DNA of 64,000 nucleotides from Pseudeuparius sepicola (GCA_963920635.1 OY987299.1:20600901-20664900), one strand, 5' to 3'; positions 53,821-64,000 are shown, counted from the stretch's first letter. Program-made: numbers and translations. The notes: generated by a model from the letters alone, not told the origin.

Positions 53821-55443
53821 CAGTAAAACTAACACAAAATTAGGCCAAACCCAAACATCCAAAAAAAGTCCTTTCTAGCGCGAAATAGTTCCATACCCTC
53901 CTAAGAGTTAGTACTAAAAAGTTACAACACCACCAGCTTCGGGTTTCGGGGGTGAAAAGGGCAGGAAATTCTTATTTTTCACAGTTTTGCGTGAATATCT
54001 AGTAAACTATGAGGTTTAGCGCAAACGTCATCCTATACGCAAATGATACACATTAAATTCCGAACAAAAATTGTTATATACAGAATTATGGTAAAGTGAA
54101 CGGTTTCCATGATATGGAGGGGTAAAGATATCTTTGTTTTTATTTCACTAGTTTTTGTTGAAAAAACTTAAAATGATTACAGTATAAATTAGTAACTGAA
54201 TAATGTATGTAGAATATATATAGATATATCTATGCATATATAGATACATATTACACCCATAGATTGTTATTTTTTGTCACAACATAACCTCATAAGTATA
54301 TGACTGTAAATATGTCCAATACAAGTTAGTAGCCTTAGTTAATTTGTACTCACTTTTTGCCCTCATTCATTATAGCGTTCTGATTTCCATTCGTTCTTTT
54401 ATGTCAAATCATTCCCATATCTAATTTGTCCTTAGCTTGTAAAAATGAGAAAGTCATGAATAGGAAGCTCATGTGAAAAACAAGAAAATATATATTAAAC
54501 AATCCTCATCGTATGCTTCTGCAGAGATGGATGCGTCCAAAACTGCGAGTGTCGAAGAAGTGGTCTCAATTGTTCAAGTATGTGCAGCAATTGCTTAGGA
54601 CTTGCATGTCTCAATAGAGATACTCAAGTGGACGAAGAACACGAAGATTTGTTTCCTCTCACCAGCCCCAGTGAACTATTTGGTGCTGACTGATAACGCA
54701 ATTAATGATTCACCTAAAACTTAGAACCTTTTGTATCATTTTGATCTCCCTCCCATTTTTTTAATATAGATTGTTTAATATATTTTCTTGTTTTTCACAT
54801 GAGCTTCCTATTCATGACTTTCTCATTTTTACAAGCTAAGGACAAATTAGATATGGGAAAAAAGAACGAATGGAAATCAGAACGCTATAATGAATGAGGG
54901 CAAAAAGTGAGTACAAATTAACTAAGGCTACTAACTTGTATTGGACATATTTACAGTCATATACTTATGATGTTATGTTGTGACAAAAAATAACAATCTA
55001 TGGGTGCAATATGTATCTATATATGCATAGATAGATCTATATATATTCTACATACATTATTCAGTTACTAATTTATACAGTAACCTAATCATTTTAAGTT
55101 TTTTCAACAAAAACTACGTGAAATAAAAACAAAGAAATCTTTACCCCTCCATATCATGGAAACCGTTCACTTTACCATAATTCTGTATATAACAATTCTT
55201 GTTCGGAATTTAATGTATATCATTTGCGTATAGGATGACGTTTGCGCTAAACCTCATAGTTTACTAGATATTCACGCAAAACTGTGAAAAATAAGGATTT
55301 CCTGCCCTTTTCACCCCCTCCCCCCGAAACCCGACGCTGGTGGTGGTGTAACTTTTTAGTACTAACTCTTAGGAGGGTATAGAATTATTTCGCGCTAGAA
55401 AGAACTTTTTTTTGGATGTTTGGGTTTTGGCCCAATTTTACTG
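53821..55443. mobile_element. Foldback element M with 0.7-kb arms and a Cys-rich coding remnant
   Basis: Arms of about 690 bp (53821-54500 and 54775-55443) begin CAGTAAAA and are flanked by TA on both sides. Shared arm strings include GGCCAAACCCAAACATCC, GTGAACGGTTTCCATGATAT and ATCCTATACGCAAATGATA. The 270-bp centre has a coding remnant. Arm similarity is very high, and this is one of the longest inverted repeats in the window. Confidence 0.85.
54520..54693 (+). pseudogene. Cys-rich (CXC-like) protein terminus of unknown transposon
   Basis: In the loop of foldback M a frame reads CRDGCVQNCECRRSGLNCSS and then MCSNCLGLACLN, followed by an acidic tail and a stop at 54691. At least nine cysteines in a C-x-C, C-x3-C, C-x2-C pattern resemble a zinc-binding CXC-type module. 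It starts abruptly at the palindrome arm, so it is the last exon of a lost gene. I do not recognise the family with confidence. Confidence 0.5.
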
Positions 55444-55559
55444 TACTAAATGAGGGCCTTCCGCGAATTAAAACGAAAGCACGTACTTCTCGCTATTATT
55501 GGCCTCCGCAGAAAACGTTGTTTTGCGAACATCCGGATTCTATTAGACTATTATAAACC

Positions 55560-55865
55560 CGCTTTCTCTTTGCGTATCGAAAATTGAATTATCGATTGTT
55601 GATTCAGCGCCGCCAATATCCGGCCGCTCCTAATCCGCCCGCCCCTTCCCGTATGTCGATTTGACGCAACTGCGGGCGTCTGGAGCCTCGCAGGCCCGGA
55701 CCGGGCGGGGGCGAAGATAGCCGCGAGATTTATGGGCCATCGCCGTCCCCGGCCGCGGCCGTTTGCCGCCCGCTATCGCCGCCATTTCGCCGCGGCTTAT
55801 CTTCGCCTTCCGATGAGCGAGCCGCGGACAATAACGCATTATCTACACCTGTGGCGGAAACTGAT
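55560..55865. other. GC-rich CpG island-like segment
   Basis: Similar in character to 50700-51010 (CGGCCGCTCCTAATCCGCCC, CCCCGGCCGCGGCCGTTTGC). A 69-codon frame on the minus strand (55630-55839) is probably compositional. No gene recognised. Confidence 0.5.
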
Positions 55866-56012
55866 TTACGCGGATTCCACTAGGCCATAATTGAAATTTA
55901 TAAATATGAAAATTGTATAAAATTTTCTTGCGATCTCAGTTGTTTTGTTTTTTAGATGGAACACTCTGTATATTTCTAGATTTTCGAATTCTATGCATTT
56001 TTCTGGGATATA

Positions 56013-56909
56013 CAGGGTGTCCCAGCGAAAACGTAACAGGCTCTGTAACGGCCAGGAAAATTTTTTCTTGGAAAAACGCAAAAATAGGTCAATTTTGTTT
56101 GGCAGGGGGACATCTTTTGGCATAAAATTGATAGATCTATATGCAACCCCCTGAGCAGGGGTTGAACCCCTTCAAAAAATTTAAATGGGAAGAGAGTTCA
56201 TGTCGCACACCTTTGGAAACGTCTCTCAATTCTCTATACACCTGCATCAGATTTTCGAAAATCGAACGACTTTTCAAAAAGATACACCGAGTAAAATGCA
56301 AAACATTCATTTTCAATTATTGCCTGGTATTGTTATACAATAGAAGATCTGCGTCTCCGTATTATAAACGAATGTCGACAAATCACACCTGAAATGTTGC
56401 ACAATGTTCGGCAGCGTTTTGAACAAAATCTTTATTATTCCATGGAAGTGAATGGGCAACATTTTGAGCATTTATTACAATAAAGTTTCAATTTCCTCCC
56501 GTTTATCAAATTTTCGTCAAAGTAATGTTGCTGAACATGCTTTATATAACTTACAGCCCCCGACCACCACTTTCGGCTTAATTGTTTAACAATACCAGGC
56601 AATAATTGAAAATGAATGTTTTGCATTTTACTCGGTGTATCTTTTTGAAAAGTCGTTCGATTTTCGAAAATCTGATGCAGGTGTATAGAGATTTGAGAGA
56701 CGTTTCCAAAGGTGTGCGACATGAACCCCCTTCCCATTTAAATTTTTTGAAGGGGTTCAACCCCTGCTCAGGGGGTTGCAGATAGATCTATCAATTTTAT
56801 GCCAAAAGATGTCCCCCTGCAAAACAAAATTGACCTATTTTTGCGTTTTTCCAAGAAAAAATTTTCCTGGCCGTTACAGAGCCTGTTACGTTTCCGCTGG
56901 GACACCCTG
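56013..56909. mobile_element. Foldback element N, TIR CAGGGTGTCCCAGCG
   Basis: Arms of about 320 bp begin CAGGGTGTCCCAGCGAAAAC and end with the complement; TA flanks both sides (56011-56012, 56910-56911). The loop encodes the end of a mariner-like transposase. Its right TA overlaps the TATA duplication of the next element, so the two are directly adjacent. Confidence 0.88.
56346..56483 (+). pseudogene. C-terminal tip of a mariner-like transposase
   Basis: The frame reads DLRLRIINECRQITPEML, RQRFEQNLYYSME and VNGQHFEHLLQ followed by a stop. This is the typical ending of insect DUF4817-type mariner transposases (ITPEML-x-RxRF...NGxHFEHLL). The catalytic part is absent. It lies in the palindrome loop. 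Confidence 0.85.
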
Positions 56910-57219
56910 TATATGTTACGCCGAACCTGCGTAATTTCCGATTACTTGTAATCGGCAACTTTTTGCAGATTACATGAAATAAGCAGCGGGTTTGCCGATT
57001 TCATGTAATAGGCAAAATAATGCTCAATCCATGTACTGGGCACACAAGGCTTTGCCGATTACGTGAAATAGGCAACTACAGAAACTAAACATGTGATCTT
57101 ATAAATTAAAGTTTACGTTTATAGAATTTGTTATTTAGTTCTGCGCAGTAGGTAACTAGTGAAATATTTAATTTTATAATAATATATAGGTAGATATTTT
57201 GTGAAGTTTAAATGTAAAA

Positions 57220-57352
57220 ATGGACGAAACTGGTAAATCTGCTCAGGTGTGGAGTGAAGAATACGAAAAAAAAGTAATCAAAACGTTACGAGCAATAAAC
57301 AAACTATCGAAAAAAACAGACAGTTTTATCGGTAATTATAGAACATACCGTA
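57220..57352 (+). pseudogene. N-terminal remnant of the Ginger-like element's protein
   Basis: ATG 57220 opens MDETGKSAQVWSEEYEKKVI, resembling the start of KRBA2/Ginger-type integrase transposases (M-D-E-x-G, then an E-E-Y helix). Similarity stops near 57352, where other repeat sequence begins. The integrase core is missing. This assignment rests on a short motif and is tentative. Confidence 0.4.
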
Positions 57353-57484
57353 TGCACCGCCCGGTTTTCTTGAAATTTTGGCTACCCGCCTATTTTCGAG
57401 GTCCCTGAACACGAATCTGACCTCAGTCTGTAGTGCTCAGACGTAGTTTCCGAGAAAATCAATTTTCAAGAAAATGAAATGAAA

Positions 57485-58115
57485 TGATCAAACCTACTAA
57501 AATATTTATAATAAAAGATTGCGCTGCTATAGGTAAAAATTTCGCAATATGTACGAAAAGTTAAATGGGCCTTTATTAGCCGGGTTTTGAATATTTGGTC
57601 ACTTTTGACGGGCGATGGCTCCGTGTCTGACGTTTGATGTTTATTATACATCTCGCCAAGGCCAACTTATTGAAGAAATCGAACAATAATGGGTTACTTC
57701 AGTGCCGATTTCTGAGCTTTTAATGACGATTTTGGGACACTTCACTGCCGATTTCAAGAAAAATAATTTTTCGCTCCAGTAAAGCTCTTTTTTTAGGTCT
57801 TATTAAAATATTAGAATAAAAAACTGAGTATATGTACAAAATTCAAAATCCTAGGCTACTTGACTTTTTTGCGTTTTAAGTTTTTTAAAAGCACAAATTG
57901 AAATTTTGGACCTACCTACTCAGTTCTTCATTCTCTATAAATTCCCTTAATAACTTTGTTCACGTCAAAGCTATAGAAAAGGCATTATTCTAAAAGCAAA
58001 ATGGGAAAAGCAAAATCAAAGTATAGACCTAGGCCTTTGAAATGCTCTACACCTACTCAGTTTTCCCATTTTGAACGAACTTTCTTAATATCATTTTGTC
58101 GTAAAACCTCAAAAA
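57485..58115 (+). repeat. Repeat K with flanks, copy 3
   Basis: Inverted partner of 52610-53250. Begins near GATCAAACCTACTAAAATAT and continues through TAGCCGGGTTTTGAATATTT and GAAATGCTCTACACCTACTC. It interrupts the Ginger-like element. Confidence 0.8.
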
Positions 58116-58208
58116 AGACGTAGTTTCCGAAAAAATTAATTTTCAAATTTCCTTTTGACACCCCACTTTTCACGGCAATATTTGTGGTTATAATCGAGAT
58201 GAATTCAG

Positions 58209-58380
58209 CTCAAACTGATCACCACCCTATCTTGCACCTTTTGCAACATCGAAACTTCGCGAAACAGCGGCCGGGCCGGACGTAAACACGTAAAATCTTT
58301 TAAAATTTCGGTCTTTCCGCGGGTTTTCGCGAAGTTTCGATGTTGTAAAAGGTGCAAAATAGGGTGGTGATCAGTTTGAG
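58209..58380. mobile_element. 172-bp foldback with 57-bp arms
   Basis: CTCAAACTGATCACCACCCT ... and its complement enclose a 58-bp GC-richer loop. Arm pairing is nearly perfect, including CGAAACTTCGCGAAA against TTTCGCGAAGTTTCG. It lies inside the right part of the Ginger-like element. Confidence 0.8.
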
Positions 58381-58539
58381 CTAAAGATCACATGTTTAGT
58401 TTGTGTGCCTTGTGTGCCCAGTACATGGATTGAGCATTATTTTGCCTATTACATGAAATCAGCAAACCCGCTACAGTACTCGGCAAAAAGTTGCCGATTA
58501 CAGTAATCGGCAATTACGCAGATTCGGCGTAACATATAC

Positions 58540-58965
58540 ATTTATGTAACATATACATGTATGCACAAAATTGTACTTTGAATTATCGAATGTCGGACAA
58601 AATCAAAATTGCCATGGAAAATTCAAAACAACTATTACGCGAATCAGAGCTTGACTTTGACAGTTTTTATCAGGCGTAATTGTTGTGTGACCACGTTACC
58701 ACATGGGGCTGTGAAAATGGTATATTATTGTTATAATATTAGCGAAAAAAATGACATTGTTTAATGTTATGTTTCTTGCGAAAAGAATGCGAAGCGTGCA
58801 AGGCGTGAATACGCACGAACATACCCAATGAAAGTCCTCATAATTCATCACACGCATTTAAAATATATTTAAAACAAATAGAGAATTACCGGAAGTTTAA
58901 AAAATAACTAAGAGAAAAATAAACCTCGACATATTTTAATTGAGAATATGCAGGAAGCAGTCTTA
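58540..58965. other. No recognisable gene
   Basis: Spacer between two elements with no clear repeat or coding signal. Confidence 0.4.
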
Positions 58966-58968
58966 TTA

Positions 58969-60769
58969 CCCAAGCAGCATTTTTAGTCGCCGTTACGTCC
59001 CGGCGACTTTTGTTTGCAACTTTAAAGTTGTGATTACTACTGATAGGAACGTAATTACTACGTTCCTATTACGTCCCTGCGACCAAAATAGGGAACATTT
59101 TGAGGGTGATAGATACGTAACGGCGACCACCTAGCAACAACACCGCTACGACGCGCTTACGTTTCGGCAACGTGGTGGAGACGTAGCAGCGTGGTCACCG
59201 CTACTTTGTTGGATTTGTTTGCTTCTTTACATTCGCGTTCCTCGCTTTGTCTTTGTCTAAATAATTAAAAAGTATTCTAGTCTAGCCCAGCATCTTCCGT
59301 CATTTTTCAATAACCGTGGAAAATGGAAGTACCTAATATTTATTTTTAACTTATGTCTATGAATAATGGTAGGTATAAGAAAGGTATTAATTTGCTGATT
59401 TATTTCTCCTTGCTAGATTCAAAAAACTAAAACGATTGAAATTTTTCTGTCAAATATGACGTTGATAGATTGAAAAGTAACACTTTTTTGTCGGGTGGAT
59501 AAATTACGAAAATGTGCGAAATTACCTAAAAATGCTGAAAAATGCATTTTTAATGTTTCTATAAGTTATACGAGTTCATTTTTGCTCAATTATCTCTTTT
59601 TTGGGACAATTTTGAAGAAATAACTATTTCAGTACCAAAGGAAATTGACATTTGATATTAATGGCATCTATCATTTTGTAAGAAAATATGGCGTAATAAT
59701 TTTCAGTAATTACTTCTAAGTATTATTTACCTTAAAATGGGTGTTTGAAGGCTTTGCCACTTAACTGGTAGTAACGGCAACTAGACTTTTTTCACTTTAA
59801 GGTAATTCCTACCTTTAGGACGAAAATTAGTTATAGATATTTTAAACTCTAATGTCCTAATTACTACAAGAGAACTTCAAAGTTCCAGAAGCCTCGTTTA
59901 AGTTCCGAATGCTACTACTAGGTTCCATTTGGAACTTTAATCTATAATTTTTATATGTGAGTGTTGTTTTCAGCTGGTGTGTGTTTCGTGATATGATTTG
60001 AAGTGTTGATATTTAAAATTGTAGCCACTCAAGAGAAGCCTTTTGTAATTTTGTATTGAAGACAAATGCTCGTGTTTCGATTCGTTTCATCCAACTGCTG
60101 CTTTAATTTTCTACAAAATGTGAATGTGTGTCTATAATTTTTCTTCTTTCTAATGGCTGACATTTTCATCACTTCGCAAAAACGACCCAATCCTTCAAAC
60201 GATTGTAAGGAACTACATGTAGTTTCCATTTTGGTCCCTATAGAAGTGACAGTTACTTTAAAGTATTTTTTTGTAGTAATTGGAACTTTCTAATAATTTT
60301 AAAATGGAGTGAGAAGTAAAACTTACCATACAGTAGTTTTCTCGAGTAGCAGGAAAGTTAATTTCACTTTAAATATGACTATATAGTTCCGTAACTTTGG
60401 AGGTATATTTCTAAAGTCGCTAAGATGTAGAAGTTACTTTCACCGTTACCATAAAGTAATGAAAACTTTAAAGTGATAAACAAGTAACGCAACAAAGTAA
60501 TTGTGACCATTGAATATACCTTTAGAGTTAACGTGACTTTAACGTAATTTTGCATAGTAACAATTCCGTTCCAGATACTTCAAAAACTAGGTACTTAGAA
60601 GTACTGAAACCATAAAGTTCCAACTTGTAGTAATAATTACTACGTAATTACTCATACTTTCTTAATACAAGTAATAAAAACTAATAAGTCTATTTTTAAG
60701 TAACCATTACGTAATAACTACTTATTCAAAGTTCCCATCTCAGTTACCGCAACTATAATGCTGCTTGGG
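58969..60769. mobile_element. Element O, TIR CCCAAGCAGCAT, dense short-motif interior
   Basis: Ends CCCAAGCAGCAT (58969) and ATGCTGCTTGGG (to 60769), with TA outside on both sides. The right 550 bp is filled with short degenerate motifs in both orientations (AGTAAT/ATTACT, GTAATTACTAC, AACTTTAAAGT), and the left 200 bp with GTAACGGCGAC, GTTACGTC and ACGTAATTACTACGT. No transposase is recognised. TA flanks suggest Tc1/mariner-type insertion, but a 3-bp duplication is not excluded. Confidence 0.7.
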
Positions 60770-61117
60770 TATACTTCCTGGAAAATCCAAGACATTCTAT
60801 TAAAGATGCATCGAGATAATTGCAAATATTATATCATGGAGCTCAGTCCAGAGAATGTTGAAAATCCATAAGTTTAGACCATATCGCCCAGTTCAAAAAG
60901 TGTATGAAAATTAAATTAATTATATAGAAGGCCAGAATATTGCCGTTTAGTGTTGGAGAGGCAATCGGAAAATTATAAGTTTATAAATGCGTATTTGTAG
61001 ATATCACTATAAAGATTATTACACTATACAATCTACTATTAACTAACTACTACTAGACATTACTATTCTATTACTACTCCTACGGTTATTATTATTACTA
61101 TTACAGATTCTATAATG

Positions 61118-61480
61118 TAGACTGATGAAGCCACTTTTACAAGAGAAAATACACGAAAGTGACATTCAACGACAAAGTCGAACTTCGATAAATGTTTGGT
61201 GTGGTATTTTCCGGAATGACATAATTCTTCCAGTATTTTTTGAAAGTGGTTTAACTGCCTGCTAGAAGCCCAGACCCCACTCGATTTTTACTGTAGGTTT
61301 ATTTGAAGGACCGGGTATATGTGGAAAGATGAAATAATATCGACCAAGTTAAAGAAAAACTATCTCCGGAGATTATAGAGAGACTGATGGACGAGGCAGG
61401 TATCGTTAACTACAAGAGAAGTTTATGCTCTCTGTATTGCACAAAATGGAAGCTTTATATAGAACACCTTCTATAATTTA
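61118..61480 (+). pseudogene. Mariner-like transposase pseudogene
   Basis: TDEATFTRE (from 61119) holds the first catalytic Asp. A frameshift follows, then RTSINVWCGIFRNDIILPVF and FESGLTAC with a stop: the block between the first and second Asp of DUF4817-type mariner transposases. A final part reads VKEKLSPEIIERLMDEAGIV and ends LYIEHLL with a stop near 61478. The middle, including the second and third catalytic residues, is deleted. Not functional. Confidence 0.75.
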
Positions 61481-61805
61481 ATTTAATTCATAATAAAGTA
61501 TCACGTTCCATCCATAAATTATGCCTTTAATTAAGACTAAAATGTCAGAAAAAATAAAATATAACTTACGGAAACTTTCCACAGCAGTAGATATTGACTT
61601 TGTTGAATTTTCAATATATTATATTATTGTATGTAGTTGTGGGCATGGGCGCCCATAGGGGGGGGCAAGGGGGGGCACGTGCCCCCTCCCCTGGAGATTC
61701 TCAAAATCCCTTCGCGTTATATTTTATATTATTATAGTTGAGGAAAAGATTATTTTCATATTCTTCCAGGTATATAAAACAAACCCCTGTAATATTTTAT
61801 ATATA

Positions 61806-62398
61806 AAGTGTGTCCCAATTTGATATTGGACACCTCAGAACTATATGAAGGACAAGAAAAACAAATGGTCTCTATTTTTTTATTGGTAGTACCAAGGGAG
61901 AGTATCTCATAGGCGGTGGTATTTGGATGGGGTAGAATTGCAAAATTTCGAAAGTCTAGGCCTACTTTGATTTTTAGCTTTTTCGCCATTTTCTCCCATT
62001 TTTTTTTCTGTAGATTTCACGTCATAATATTATTAAGGAAACTTGATCATCGTGAAAAAATAAAATTTTGACGTGAAATCTCCAGAAAGGACACTTTTCT
62101 AAGAAGAAAGTGGGAGATAAATATAAAAATCAAAGTAGGCATAGCCCTTTGAAATTTTGCAAATCTACTGAGTTTTTCATTCTGAAGAAGTTTTTTTAAT
62201 AACATTTTGAAGTAAAAAAATCCCTAATGAGGTTTCTTGAAAATTTGCTATTTTAAAAAATCATAGCAGGCCATAAAATAATTACCCCGTCCAAATACCA
62301 CCGCCTATGAGATACTCTCCGTTGGTACTACCAATAAAAAAATAAAGACCATTTGTTTTCCTTGCCCTTCATATATTTCTAAAGTGTCCAGTATAAAA
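61806..62398. mobile_element. Foldback element D, copy 2 (right end truncated)
   Basis: Closely matches the copy at 15302-16042 (GTGTGTCCCAATTTGATATT, AATGGTCTCTATTTTTTTAT, TAGGCGGTGGTATTTGGATG). The right arm stops within GTCCAGTATAAAATG, a few bases before the expected GGGACACACTG end, and the next foldback starts. An internal deletion of about 150 bp relative to copy 1 is present. Confidence 0.85.
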
Positions 62399-62404
62399 TG
62401 ATAT

Positions 62405-63691
62405 TTGAATTTTTTTCGATGCCCACTATGGGGATCTCGGAAACTAGCAGAGCTAGAACAAAGCTTAAATGGGGAAAGAATTACAGTTTTGAATGCTCAA
62501 TCTAATGCCCCTTTTGGATATTTTCAAAAAAAGTTCATAGCTCACTACATACTTTGAAAAGAGTGAGAGTGGCTTAGTTATTATAAAAAATAAAATAGCT
62601 ATAGCTAATTTTCTGATTTTTTTTAAATTTTCACATAGTCAGCCATGGAATATTTTCATAATTACGTTCTATTTTATAATAAGACATACTTCAAACTTTC
62701 AAATATTCTATTTTAAGCTGGTAACAAAATGTAACAAAATAAAACAAACATTATCGTGATGGAGCTCCACCACATAATTATTTTCCTGTAAGAAATTACC
62801 TAGATCAGCTCTATCTAAATAGTTGGGTAGGGAGAAATAGACCTAGTTCCTAGCAGCCCCGATCCCCCGATTTGTCTGTTTTGGATTTCTTTTTGTGGGG
62901 AACAGTACAAAATAAAGTATGAAGCAAAATTGTTGAATTAAGAGCAGCTGTTTTAGAAGCAATTGCCAGTATTGACAGGCGCTCTCTAAGAAAGGCGACA
63001 AATTCAGTTTTAAAAAGATGCAACAATTGCATAAATAATAATGGCGAATTGTTTGAACACCTTTTTTATTTTAATAGGTGACCTTTTAAGATAATAATAA
63101 TTTGAATTAGAGTTTTTTTTAATTTTTGTTTAATTTTCTGACATTTTGTTACCAGCTAAAAACAAAATATTAGAAAGTTTGAAGTATGTCTAATTGTAAA
63201 ATAAAACTTAATTGGAAATATTCCATGGCTGACTATGTGAAAATTTAAAAAAATCTGAAAATTAGCCATAGCTCTTTTATTTGATAACTATGCCGAGAAT
63301 TATATCTTTGGAAAGCCCAAAAAATGGCCGATTTTATAAGGCCACAGCCAACTATGATTTACATTAAAAAAAAACACAAGTTTATGTCACATATATCTCA
63401 AAAATCACAAACAACATAAAATATTGGATAAGATTATCTTATTAAGCCCAAAATTACCTACAATTTGTATCTCTGTATAAGTAATCAGAAATAACGGAGC
63501 TACAGAGATCTGATGAAATAGCAAAAAATTACTCTTTTCAAAATATCTAGTGAGCCATGAACTTTTTTAAAAATCCAAAAGGGGCATTAGATTGAGCATT
63601 CAAAACTGCAATTCTTTCCCCATTTATCCTTTGTTCTAGCTCTGCTAGTTTCCGAGATCCCCATAGTGGGCACCGAAAAAAACTCACCCTG
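62405..63691. mobile_element. Foldback element Q, TIR CAGGGTGAGTT (left end truncated)
   Basis: The right end is AACTCACCCTG (63691) with TA outside. The left arm begins at TTTTTTTCGATGCCCACTAT, lacking the CAGGGTGAG tip. The arms are about 300 bp, with shared GGGGCATTAGATTGAGCATT and CATGGCTGACTATGTGAAAA. The loop keeps the last part of a mariner-like transposase, including a catalytic Asp. Confidence 0.85.
62860..63081 (+). pseudogene. Mariner-like transposase C-terminal third
   Basis: The frame reads RSPDLSVLDFFLWGTVQNKV, a stop, then VELRAAVLEAIASIDRRSLR and NCINNNGELFEHLFYFNR with a stop. The SPDLxxLDFFLWG block carries the last catalytic Asp region of DUF4817-type transposases, and NNGELFEHL is the usual end. 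It begins at the palindrome arm, so the first two catalytic residues are missing. Confidence 0.85.
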
Positions 63692-64000
63692 TATACAAAA
63701 TTTAACTGGGCCACAATCAAATAAACCAATTATCGATTCAGAGTTAGCCTAGCTCTAGTTTTGTTTCATTGTTTTAATTTTTTCTTGTATTTTGTATAGG
63801 TTGGCTGACATTAAAAATTGTTTATTTGTTACTCTTACCCAAACTTTTTTAATTTTGCCACCCCCCCCCCCTTCCCCGCCCCCTACAATATTTTCTATGG
63901 GCGCCCTTGGTTGTGGGAACACAACAATTACTGTAAACTGTCAATTCTCCATTCATAATATTCTCGTAATAGGTAACTTTTTTGAATTATCCATGTCAAT

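Larger units (their letters stand above)
56914..58534 (+). mobile_element. TGTTAC...GTAACA element with 4-bp TATA duplication (Ginger-like)
   Basis: Terminal inverted repeats of about 190 bp begin TGTTACGCCGAA and end TTCGGCGTAACA, with TATA directly outside on both sides (56910-56913, 58535-58538). Subterminal repeats of GCCGATTAC and GTAATCGGCAA type occur several times. The TG...CA ends and 4-bp duplication fit integrase-type DNA transposons such as Ginger, and a short coding start is inside. Part of the interior is a later insertion (57353 to about 58180, including repeat K) and a hairpin (58209). Confidence 0.6.
61644..63909. mobile_element. Non-autonomous hAT element with perfect 8-bp target duplication
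   Basis: Exact 8-bp direct repeat GTTGTGGG at 61636-61643 and 63910-63917. Inverted ends CAWGGGCGCCCATAG (15 bp, one mismatch) are followed by G-runs on the left and C-runs on the right. No hAT coding is present; its own sequence is about 160 bp on the left and 215 bp on the right. The interior is filled by two foldbacks (61806-62398 and 62405-63691). Confidence 0.9.

Overview
The window looks like a piece of a large, AT-rich, transposon-saturated insect genome. Every protein fragment I recognise belongs to a mobile element, and the set is typical of insects: Penelope-like elements (PLEs), mariner-like transposases of the insect DUF4817 kind, a Tc1-like transposase, P/THAP9-like and hAT transposase remnants, CR1/Jockey-type LINEs and an intron-containing tyrosine recombinase. 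I see no host protein-coding gene, tRNA, rRNA or CRISPR array. A beetle or true bug would fit, but the order is inference.

Layout. 1-2.4 kb: 3' part of a PLE (reverse transcriptase plus GIY-YIG) ending in a well-formed hammerhead ribozyme. 2.4-10.5 kb: a 4-kb unit in two nearly identical tandem copies, each built from nested palindromic (foldback) elements that keep only the first or last codons of a mariner-like transposase. 10.6-18.5 kb: foldback elements and one dispersed repeat family. 18.5-20.4 kb: a hAT relic with a perfect 8-bp target duplication and an internal tandem array. 21.3-28.2 kb: foldbacks, PLE termini with hammerheads, a dead Tc1-like transposase and a PLE whose ends are inverted. 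30.4-34.2 kb: a four-level nest (PLE, foldback, P-like element, foldback), each level supported by a target duplication. 38.5-44.8 kb: a tyrosine-recombinase gene and an apparently intact CR1-like LINE that seems to have landed in its 5' flank. 45.4-47.1 kb: a foldback with a 0.7-kb tandem duplication. 47.8-50 kb: a truncated LINE. 51-61.5 kb: more foldbacks, an integrase-type (Ginger-like) element with 4-bp target duplications, a 1.8-kb element with a dense short-motif interior and a mariner fragment. 61.6-63.9 kb: a second hAT with a perfect 8-bp duplication, carrying two foldbacks fused end to end.

The genes do not form a pathway; the unifying theme is parasitism among transposons. Strongest observations: the four-level nest with matching duplications; a recurring terminal architecture in which the CAGGGTG end motif is repeated in direct orientation about 110 bp inside long inverted repeats (like the IR/DR layout of some Tc1 elements); several PLE hammerhead ribozymes; and a tyrosine-recombinase locus bounded by an inverted 17-mer and carrying inverted 10-mers that could be recombination sites. 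All calls are from reading the sequence; no search or folding program was run.
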